The position numbers and the translations under genes are program-made. The notes under the pieces are model-generated. The model saw nothing but the letters and a program-made list of their open reading frames with translations. It did not search any database and was not told the origin of the DNA. Below, in pieces: positions 20,044 to 27,285 of a stretch of 27,285 nucleotides of DNA. Source of the stretch: a virus; IMG/VR virus record IMGVR_UViG_3300034062_000426, positions 1-27,285 of that record; one strand, given 5' to 3'. Every line of letters starts with the position of its first letter. The stretch's first letter is position 1.

Positions 20044-22679
20044 TTATCGGAACTAAGTTCAATGGCTACAGCCGTGATGGCGTGCGTCGTCTGTATATGG
20101 GCGGTGGCGGTGGCGCACCTACGCAAACTACTAGCACCAGCTACCAGACAAACATTCCTGAGTATGCAAGGCCATATGTAGATACGATGCTGGGCGCGAC
20201 CCAGAAGCAGTTGTTTGAAGGCACTCCTACCGAGGGCGGCGGATTTGACATAACTGGCTTCAAACCGTATCAGCCGTACAGCACCAACCCTAGTGACTAT
20301 GTTGCTGGTTTTAGCCCTATGCAGCAGCAGTCGCAGCAGACCATAGCTGGCCTGCAGGTCCCCGGACAGTATCAAGCTGCGGCTGATATTACCGGCGCTG
20401 GCATTATGGGCGCTGCCGATGTCGGCGCTCAAGCTCGTGCGTTCAATCCTATGGCGCAACAAGCCGCTGGCATGGGGCGGCAGTATCAGCAGATGGCTAC
20501 CGACCCTAACGCTATCTCGGCGTACATGTCTCCGTACATGCAGAACGTCGTTGACACGCAGCAGCGCGAAGCCGTTCGTCAGAGCGATATTCAGCGTACA
20601 GCCAACATGGGTCAAGCCACTCAACAGGGCGCGTTTGGTGGTGGTCGGCAAGCCATCATTGAGGCTGAGCGTCAGCGCAATCTGGGCACTCAACTTGGCA
20701 GCATCCAAGCTCAAGGCTCGCAGAACGCCTTTCAACAGGCTCAACAGGCTCAGCAGTACGGCGCAAATTTGGGCCTTCAAGGTCTACAGACTGGCGCTGG
20801 CATCTACGGTCAGGGTTTGACTGCGCAGCAGCAGGCAATTCAACAGGCTCTGGGTGGCGCTGGTCAATTGGCTGGGCTTGGTACTCAAGCGTTGGAAGCT
20901 CAAAAAGGTATTGCTGGTCTTCAAGGGCAGGTCGGCGCACAGCAGCAGTCGCTGGAGCAGCAGAAGATCAATCAGGCCATCCAAGACTATTCCAATGCAC
21001 AGCAGTACCCGCTTATGCAGTTGGGCACTATGTCCAATATGCTGCGTGGCCTGCCAATGCAAGCTCAGACTACCCAGCAATACGTTGCGGCTCCAAACGC
21101 GCTTACACAAGGTATCGGCATGGCCGGTGCTGGCGCGTCTCTTTACAACGCGTTCAACCCAACTACTGGCAAGGCTGCTGGCGGCGTAATCTCGATGGCT
21201 AAAGGCGGTATCGCCAGCGTGCCTCAGTACGACGTAGGCGGTGAAGTAGAGAGTGACCTTGAGAGCATGCCAACGGAAGCGCTTGCTAGAGAGGCTAAAG
21301 AATCTCCTAGCCCAATCATCCGTCAAAAGGCCCAGCGCATTCTGCGTGAGCGTCAGATGGAGCAAGCCCCGCAAGCACCGCAAGGCATTCAATATCAAGC
21401 GCCGCAAGCACCGCAAGGCATGGCTGGTGGCGGCATCATTGCTTTTGCTAAACCAACTGATGAAAATAATCAGAGTCTTGTTATGGACCCTGAAAAAGGC
21501 GAAGGCGATGCTACTGGACTCGACCCATTGGGAAGAACCATGGAGCAGCGTCTTGCAACGCCGCCTGCTGGTGGCATCATGGGCGCAGGGGCAACTCCGG
21601 CGGCTCCAACGGCTTCAACAGCGCCCGCTACTTATGTCCCTAAAGCCGGGATCGCTATGCAGAATGCGCCCGATATCCCTGAGTTTATGAAGGCTCAGCA
21701 TGCTGATTTAGTGTACGAGGCGAACAAATCTCTTGCCGATCGTATGGCCGAGAAAGAGGCAATGTACGCCGCCAGAGGCGTAGCAGGTGTGTCTGAAGGC
21801 CAGCAGATGCAACGCGCTGAAATGATGGCTCAAAAATCCAACATGGGTGAAGAAAGACAGCGTCAGATAAATTTACGTCTGGCAGAGTTTTTTGCGGAGT
21901 GGGGATCAACTCCCGGCCCTACACTTGTTGCTGGCATGAACGCTCTCAAGAAAGCCGTACCTAATTTTGTTGCTGACGAAAAAGAACAGAAGAAACTGCG
22001 TCGTGAGATTGACAAGTCTATTGCTGATCTGGACAACTCTATGCGCCTTGAGAAGCGCGGCGACATTGATAAAGCCGATGCCGAAAGACAAAAGGCTGCT
22101 GATAAATTAAAAGATGCGTACGGGAAGTATATTGAATACGACTCGCAGCGTAAGAGAGACGAGTCAGCGGCTAAAACGTCTGCGGCTAGCGATAAATCAA
22201 GGTCTGAATCGGCTAAATTTGTTGCCGGTAAGCAATATGATGCCACTGTTGAGGCCGCAAGATTGCGTAACATCTCAGACAAAGCTACAAGCGACGCAGC
22301 TAATAGACGCGCAGACGAAGCTGCGCGGAATAACTTCCAACGTCAAGCGCTTGAGACTAAACGAGCTGCCGAAAGGCTTGAGGCTGACATTGCCAAAGAA
22401 GCTAAAGATACGATGGAGTACACCACTGCCAAACGCATGGCATCTACCACTAAGATTACCCCAGAACAAAGAGCAAAAGCAGAAAAAACAATTAAAGATT
22501 ACGAAACAGGTTGGGCTACGCGGCGTCAAAATGCAAAGGATGATCAGGACCTTGCTAAAGAACAGCTTAGAGAGATTAATGAACGACTTGGATACGGCAA
22601 AAAGCCTAATAGTTCAGGTGGGGGTGGCGCTGCATCCAATCGTCCGCCCTTGAATGATCCAAGTTTGCAAAAACCATAA
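20040..22679 (+). CDS. Large internal virion (ejection-type) protein, Gln-rich, 879 aa
   Basis: Residues 1-19 (MIIGTKFNGYSRDGVRRLY) match the tag of the protein at 18032. Residues about 30-350 are Gln/Ala/Gly-rich (FSPMQQQSQQTIAGLQVPGQ, QREAVRQSDIQRTANMGQAT, repeated QQAQQ and GLQ patches) with few hydrophobic blocks. This is a family I know from aquatic phages as an internal or DNA-ejection protein. Residues about 380-540 carry AAGGVISMAKGGIASV, QAPQAPQG repeats, GMAGGGIIAFA and PAGGIMGAG. Residues about 560-850 are charged coiled coil. It probably leaves the capsid with the DNA and helps form the ejection channel. A zone of Gly-rich low complexity ends the chain. Confidence 0.7.
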   Translation: MIIGTKFNGYSRDGVRRLYMGGGGGAPTQTTSTSYQTNIPEYARPYVDTMLGATQKQLFEGTPTEGGGFDITGFKPYQPYSTNPSDYVAGFSPMQQQSQQTIAGLQVPGQYQAAADITGAGIMGAADVGAQARAFNPMAQQAAGMGRQYQQMATDPNAISAYMSPYMQNVVDTQQREAVRQSDIQRTANMGQATQQGAFGGGRQAIIEAERQRNLGTQLGSIQAQGSQNAFQQAQQAQQYGANLGLQGLQTGAGIYGQGLTAQQQAIQQALGGAGQLAGLGTQALEAQKGIAGLQGQVGAQQQSLEQQKINQAIQDYSNAQQYPLMQLGTMSNMLRGLPMQAQTTQQYVAAPNALTQGIGMAGAGASLYNAFNPTTGKAAGGVISMAKGGIASVPQYDVGGEVESDLESMPTEALAREAKESPSPIIRQKAQRILRERQMEQAPQAPQGIQYQAPQAPQGMAGGGIIAFAKPTDENNQSLVMDPEKGEGDATGLDPLGRTMEQRLATPPAGGIMGAGATPAAPTASTAPATYVPKAGIAMQNAPDIPEFMKAQHADLVYEANKSLADRMAEKEAMYAARGVAGVSEGQQMQRAEMMAQKSNMGEERQRQINLRLAEFFAEWGSTPGPTLVAGMNALKKAVPNFVADEKEQKKLRREIDKSIADLDNSMRLEKRGDIDKADAERQKAADKLKDAYGKYIEYDSQRKRDESAAKTSAASDKSRSESAKFVAGKQYDATVEAARLRNISDKATSDAANRRADEAARNNFQRQALETKRAAERLEADIAKEAKDTMEYTTAKRMASTTKITPEQRAKAEKTIKDYETGWATRRQNAKDDQDLAKEQLREINERLGYGKKPNSSGGGGAASNRPPLNDPSLQKP

Positions 22680-22688
22680 GGGATAGTC

Positions 22689-25600
22689 ATGGCGTTAGAT
22701 ATTGAAAAGGCGCGGGCGGCTGGCTACTCTGATGCTGAAATTGTTGATTTCTTGGGTCAAGGCTCAACCTTAGATATTGACAAAGCTAGGAAAGCTGGGT
22801 ACAAAGACTCGGAGTTAATCCAGCACTTTACCGCGCCTTCAACAGCTGCTCCAGCTGCTCCAGCTACGCCTGTTGCCCCTCCCCCCGCTCAAAAACAAGT
22901 AGCGGGGCCAGAAGAAGGCGACTTTATGCGCGGCTTGGGCAATTTGCCCGGTCAATTTCAAGAGACGTACGGCGGGGCTAAAACACTTGCCGGTGTACTG
23001 CTTAAAAATAAAGACCTTATCCAAGGCGGTCTTGAGTCGATGGAAGAAGGCAAATTTAAACAGACTAGCAAAGAGTCTGATTCGTTTACAGAGGCATGGA
23101 AAGCAGGCATCGGCACTGTACTTACCGATTGGCTGCCGTACCAAATAGGTTCCGGCGTTGGCAGTATTGCTGAGACTGGCGCATTTATGCTTATGGGCGC
23201 GGGCGTTGGCGCTGTTACGGGCGCTGGTGTTGGAGCTTTGCCCGGCGCTCTAGCTGGAGCAGTATCTAAGGCACTTGTAAAAGAAGGTATTAAAGAAGCC
23301 GCTGAAAAAATTGCCAAAGAAAGCGGCAAGGAAGCGGCGCAAAAATACGTTGAAGCTCAAGCCAAAAAAGTTCTTGTTAGCGCTGGCACAACTGCTGGTA
23401 TGGTGTCCCAAGCTGGTATGTCTGGCGCTGGTGAAGTTACTGGACGCGCAGTTGAAGAGGCTCAGAAAGCTGGCAAAACAGCCGAAGATATTGATCTTGG
23501 TCGTGTCGTGCCCGCTGCTATCGCTCATGGCGTTGCTGATTTTCTTATAAATAAAACCGGCATTAACGCGTTAAAAATTGGTGAGAAGGGTTTTAATAAT
23601 CTTGCGTTGGACATTGCTACCAGAATTGCGGTTACTGGAGCCAAACAAACCCCTGCTGAATTAATCCAAACTGCAGCGGAACGTTACGGCGCTAAGTTGT
23701 CGCTAGATGACGCAGAAGCTCTCAAAGAATATGTTGACACTGCAGCTGCTGCGTTTGGTATGTCTGTTGCCCCCGGCGGTGTCGGCGGTGCGCGTACTAA
23801 TCTGTCGCAAAAATTTGCTAGAGCGGCTAAAGAAGATACAACTCCAGAAGATCAATTACGCCTTGAAAGCACAAGCGCGGCTGGCATGGTTCAAGCGCCG
23901 CCTCCTCCGCCTAGCGCTGATTTAGTTGCGGGTCTTACGCCGTCAATGCTTGGCAATGTGTCGCTAGCTAAAGTTTCCTCTGATACGGCTGAAGCGCAAA
24001 CTAAAGTCAATGAGGAAGCCGCTCAAGTTCAACTTACTAAAGACCAAGTTGTCCAGAAGGCGCAAGACTACGTTGCGGGTATTGAGGCTGGCGGAAAAGT
24101 AGATAGAGATGAAGTTAACACATTAGTAAAAGAGTTGAATTTTGACCGGCCTAAAAACTGGGGCATTATGTCCAACGTGGCTAAGATAGGTCTTATTAAA
24201 CAACATCTTGCACAACAAGGAGCGCTAAGTGCAGCAACTACAGGAACTGACGCAGACGCAGTTGGAACAAGCATTGATGTGGCTGGAAAGTCCGCTACGG
24301 GAGCCGCTTCCATCGGAGCTGTCCCTCCTGTCGCAGGTGGAGTGGTTTCTCCTACGGCAATTGCTGAATCAGATACAGGTGGAAAAGGAATTCAGCCAGC
24401 TGCACTGACTCGTGGGTCTGTTACGCCTGACGCGCTTCGTGCGCTGTCAAATAAACAACTGAATACTGAACTAGCTAATACTAGTCTTAGCGATGCCGAA
24501 TACGGACTCATAAAAACAGAATTAACCCAACGTCAACAAGGAACCCCAAGTGGCACTACGACCTCTCAAGCCAAGCAAACAAAAGCGCAAGGACAAGCAC
24601 CAGCAACCGGAACAGCAGCAACGCCTAAGAAGCTAACAGACTTATCACCTGAAGGGCAAGCGGAAGTTGCCCGTCGCCAAGCTCTCATCGCGGAGATTGA
24701 GCGGGATGGCCGAGATGCCACCGAAGAAAAGAATTACCTTAATAAGTTTTTGGCTAAGCAAGGTGTTACAGGGACATTGCCTGCTCGAAGCGAGACTAAG
24801 AGCATTAAAAAAGATTTCTTAGAAGAGGGCGAACTGCCGTACGCAGTGGAAGGCGAAGAAACGACTGGCGTAGCGCAAGACCGAGAGCGCGTGCAAGCTT
24901 ACAAAGAGTCTTTGACTGACGAAAAGGGCAAGCCTAAAACCATTCCTGATTACGATATCAGCGAAGGCGATCAGCAACTGTACAACGAAATGCGGGATGA
25001 AGTAAATCCGCAGGTTAAAGCTGCTAACGAGACGCGTAAAGAACTTGCCGCTGCGTATGAGGCTGCTCTTGAAAAATACAATCAAGCGCCAGAAGATCAA
25101 GAAAATGCAGCGTTTGAAGCATTGAATGCCGCTGAAGATGCGCTGCAAGAACACGGGCCTACTCAGCGTGAACTGCCTGAGTACTCAAAGAAATTTGCTG
25201 CTGACTACAAAGACATTTATTTTGGCAACATCACCGCCGGTCCGCTGGTAGATGGCAAAAGGGCGTTTGGTAGTAGCAGGCGTGAACATCAAAAAGCCGC
25301 CGCTGCGCTGCTAGAGTATTTGCAAAAAACAGGCGGAAGCAACAAAGAAAAACTCACTGCTGAGCAACGCCGCGCCGTCAATCAATATGAAGAAGGCCGT
25401 AGCGACTACAGCAAAATCTTTGGCGTTGAATTCCCGAGCTGGTCCAAGCTAACTCAAGAACAGAAAAATATCTTCTTGGATAGCGTGCCTACTTTAGCTG
25501 GCGCACAGCAGACCATAGCCTTTGCAAAACTTGCAAATCAACTTGTCCAAGACAACAGCCAGCTGTCTGAAGGTGAAAAGCGCGAGAAGCAAAACACTAT

Positions 25601-27285
25601 TGACCGCCAAGAAGAGGTGCGCCGCAAGTCTGAAGAACAGCAAGAGCGCGACCGCAAGAACCGTGAAGATATTGATCGCACTAAAGGGTCTGGCAGCACT
25701 TTACCTCCCGCCGTCATTAAAATGGTTATGGACGGGAATTTGCGAGGTGTCCTAAAGTACATGAGCGAAGTTAAGTTAGGCATTAGTGCAACGCCTACTA
25801 AACGAATCATGAAGGTGGTGGCGCAGGCTCTTGACGCTATGAATCTTGACACCAAGATTGTAATCGTTGAATCCTCAAAGATTGACGGGGACTTAGCGCA
25901 GTACGACCCAGCTAATGACACCATCTATATATCTAGAGAAGGTCTGAGCAGCAACACTATATTGCATGAAATTGTCCATGCCGGTACGGTCAAGGTTATC
26001 AATGAGTATTTGTACGGCAACAGGGGCTCTTTGTCTCAGTCGCAGTTAAATGCTATCCGCCAGTTAGAACGAATCATGGAGGAGACTCGTGATTCACTTG
26101 CTACAGACCATCCCCAAGCGTACAAAAATCTGTTTGAATTTGTATCCTATGCGTTAACCAGCGATCAACTACAAAAAGATTTACACGAAGAATCCGCCGC
26201 TTCTGCTGGGGCAAGACAAATATCGCGGAAAATTTTTGGAGATACAAGCGAATCTGTAGGCACAAACTTACCTGAGAAAAAATCTCAGTGGTCTAAATTT
26301 AAATTGGCGGTTGCGGGCCTTCTTAAAGTACGTGATATCTATCTGACAAAGAGTGGGAACTTAAGCAAGGCGGTAGAACCCAATTTTGTGATGGAAATTG
26401 CAGCGGCGTTTGACGACATTATTTCCAAACCGACTGAGCCAATCTACCTTCCATTGCTGCCTGCTACAGCGCCTACTGGCGCGCCCGCGCCTTCAGCGCC
26501 TAAACCTATAGAGAAGCACAAAGCTGAGTTAGGCAAGCACAACTCTGCGTACGATCTTCCGCAAGAAGATGCGCCTATATCGGTAGCAACTAGGATTTAC
26601 CGTTCGTGGAACAACATCAACACTTGGAGAAACGCGGCGCGTTTATTTCAAGATGATCGCTACGCCATTAAAGCGCACGACAATATTTTATATATGTCTG
26701 GCAAACTTATCCGCGAGGGTAAGGACACAATGAACAACGTCTACGATCAGATTGTGACGGCTGTTGGTGACGGCAAAAACTTCTTTAACGCATTTGTTAG
26801 CGAACCCGCCAGAGAGCTTGACCGCGCTGTAAAAGAGTTTGCTGATGGTGCGGGGTTTAAAAAGGTCAAACAGGCAATTGAAGAACTGCATAAAATTCTT
26901 GAAGCGGTGCATGAGCCAGAGCGCCGCATGGTACGTTACCTGTTGTCCGTTCCGCTTAGCCTTAAAGCTTCGCTTATGCACAACGGCAAAATGATTAGCG
27001 CCGCCGCACGCCGCAGTGACATCCTTAAACTGTTGGATAACTACACCTTGACTCAAGCGCAAGCTAAGCAGCTGCGAGAAGAGTTGGAGACAATCGTCTT
27101 TGAGAAAGACGCCAATGGTAGCTTAGTGCTTGACACCGACGGCAACCCAAAACCAAATATGACGTTTGTGGACCCTGCTGGAGACACATACACGCCACGC
27201 AAACCAAAAGGCAAATTTCTTAAGCCTGACATCAAGTACGATTCGGACTCCTATACCGCAACTGGTATCAATTTAGCTGATGCTA
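22689..27285 (+). CDS. Giant zincin-bearing polyvalent/ejection protein, N-terminal 1532 residues (runs off the window)
   Basis: From ATG 22689, preceded by AAGGGAT, the frame is open to the right edge without a stop. Residues 2-21 and 28-47 are two copies of LDIxKARxAGYxDxE. Residues about 60-130 lead into a hydrophobic Gly-zipper region (about 157-200, GAGVGAVTGAGVGALPGALA) and a helical Ala-rich part with GRVVPAAIAHGVADFL. A long, low-complexity, charged middle follows. Around residue 1075 begins a metallopeptidase domain: DPANDTIYISREG, then HEIVHAG (His1093, Glu1094, His1097) and Glu1150 in LFEFVSYAL as likely third zinc ligand. The rest is helical (about 1300-1480). This matches zincin-containing polyvalent proteins of phages, here probably delivered with DNA. 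Further domains may lie beyond the window. Confidence 0.75.
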   Translation, partial: MALDIEKARAAGYSDAEIVDFLGQGSTLDIDKARKAGYKDSELIQHFTAPSTAAPAAPATPVAPPPAQKQVAGPEEGDFMRGLGNLPGQFQETYGGAKTLAGVLLKNKDLIQGGLESMEEGKFKQTSKESDSFTEAWKAGIGTVLTDWLPYQIGSGVGSIAETGAFMLMGAGVGAVTGAGVGALPGALAGAVSKALVKEGIKEAAEKIAKESGKEAAQKYVEAQAKKVLVSAGTTAGMVSQAGMSGAGEVTGRAVEEAQKAGKTAEDIDLGRVVPAAIAHGVADFLINKTGINALKIGEKGFNNLALDIATRIAVTGAKQTPAELIQTAAERYGAKLSLDDAEALKEYVDTAAAAFGMSVAPGGVGGARTNLSQKFARAAKEDTTPEDQLRLESTSAAGMVQAPPPPPSADLVAGLTPSMLGNVSLAKVSSDTAEAQTKVNEEAAQVQLTKDQVVQKAQDYVAGIEAGGKVDRDEVNTLVKELNFDRPKNWGIMSNVAKIGLIKQHLAQQGALSAATTGTDADAVGTSIDVAGKSATGAASIGAVPPVAGGVVSPTAIAESDTGGKGIQPAALTRGSVTPDALRALSNKQLNTELANTSLSDAEYGLIKTELTQRQQGTPSGTTTSQAKQTKAQGQAPATGTAATPKKLTDLSPEGQAEVARRQALIAEIERDGRDATEEKNYLNKFLAKQGVTGTLPARSETKSIKKDFLEEGELPYAVEGEETTGVAQDRERVQAYKESLTDEKGKPKTIPDYDISEGDQQLYNEMRDEVNPQVKAANETRKELAAAYEAALEKYNQAPEDQENAAFEALNAAEDALQEHGPTQRELPEYSKKFAADYKDIYFGNITAGPLVDGKRAFGSSRREHQKAAAALLEYLQKTGGSNKEKLTAEQRRAVNQYEEGRSDYSKIFGVEFPSWSKLTQEQKNIFLDSVPTLAGAQQTIAFAKLANQLVQDNSQLSEGEKREKQNTIDRQEEVRRKSEEQQERDRKNREDIDRTKGSGSTLPPAVIKMVMDGNLRGVLKYMSEVKLGISATPTKRIMKVVAQALDAMNLDTKIVIVESSKIDGDLAQYDPANDTIYISREGLSSNTILHEIVHAGTVKVINEYLYGNRGSLSQSQLNAIRQLERIMEETRDSLATDHPQAYKNLFEFVSYALTSDQLQKDLHEESAASAGARQISRKIFGDTSESVGTNLPEKKSQWSKFKLAVAGLLKVRDIYLTKSGNLSKAVEPNFVMEIAAAFDDIISKPTEPIYLPLLPATAPTGAPAPSAPKPIEKHKAELGKHNSAYDLPQEDAPISVATRIYRSWNNINTWRNAARLFQDDRYAIKAHDNILYMSGKLIREGKDTMNNVYDQIVTAVGDGKNFFNAFVSEPARELDRAVKEFADGAGFKKVKQAIEELHKILEAVHEPERRMVRYLLSVPLSLKASLMHNGKMISAAARRSDILKLLDNYTLTQAQAKQLREELETIVFEKDANGSLVLDTDGNPKPNMTFVDPAGDTYTPRKPKGKFLKPDIKYDSDSYTATGINLADA

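Noticed and set aside
20019-20780. Long antisense frame of 253 codons
   Set aside because: It lies opposite the Gln/Ala-rich 20040 gene, whose codon pattern keeps stop codons out of the complement. It has no ribosome site, no recognisable family and no place in a one-strand gene block.
1-27285. tRNA genes, integrase, transposase, attachment sites
   Set aside because: Reading both strands showed no cloverleaf-like segment and no coding region with such motifs. A dedicated tRNA scan was not possible here.

Overview
The window is one continuous block of late (virion and lysis) genes from a tailed bacteriophage. Every supportable gene is on the + strand, and genes are packed with gaps of only a few bases or with overlapping stop and start codons. 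No gene-free stretch exceeds 300 bases. I saw no tRNA, CRISPR array, insertion sequence, integrase, or convincing promoter or terminator. The protein set points to a short-tailed (podovirus-like) virion: two head-to-tail adaptor-like proteins, a nozzle/hub-like protein and large internal (ejection) proteins, with no sheath, tube or classical tape measure. A holin plus an M15 peptidase endolysin suggest a Gram-negative host. Base composition is near 50% GC. The small-protein families resemble those I know from uncultured aquatic phages, so a freshwater or marine host is an inference.

Layout: 1-2049 holds the 3' end of a structural gene, a small coiled-coil protein, two paralogous beta-rich proteins and a small basic protein ending in Cys. 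2051-4218 holds a small membrane protein, then a run of small Lys/Gly-rich basic proteins that share MAxGG-type motifs and similar C-terminal tails. 4218-6689 holds two adaptor-like proteins around a zinc-ribbon protein and two more small basic proteins. 6686-8636 holds a pair of paralogous structural proteins and a repeat protein. 8645-12558 is the fibre and adhesin region: a long fibre with a C-terminal S74-type chaperone domain, a second fibre sharing modules with it, and a glycine-rich gp38-like adhesin. 12569-13397 holds three small proteins, including a cupin. 13390-15381 is a lysis cassette of two membrane proteins, a 3-TM holin and an M15 peptidase. 15400-17648 holds the nozzle/hub-like protein and a small companion. 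17659-22679 is a duplicated cassette: a GNAT-like gene followed by a large internal virion protein, occurring twice, with both large proteins starting with the same short N-terminal tag.

The window ends inside a giant gene, 22689 to the right edge, open for 1532 codons with no stop. It starts with a tandem ARxAGYxDxE repeat. It then has a glycine-zipper hydrophobic region and a long helical, charged middle. A zincin-like metallopeptidase domain (HEIVH plus a downstream Glu) follows. This architecture fits the phage polyvalent proteins that are injected with DNA, and its place next to the internal virion proteins supports ejection into the host.

The genes most worth follow-up are this giant zincin-bearing protein, the duplicated GNAT/internal-protein cassette, and the MAxGG motif spread over the small basic proteins and both large internal proteins.
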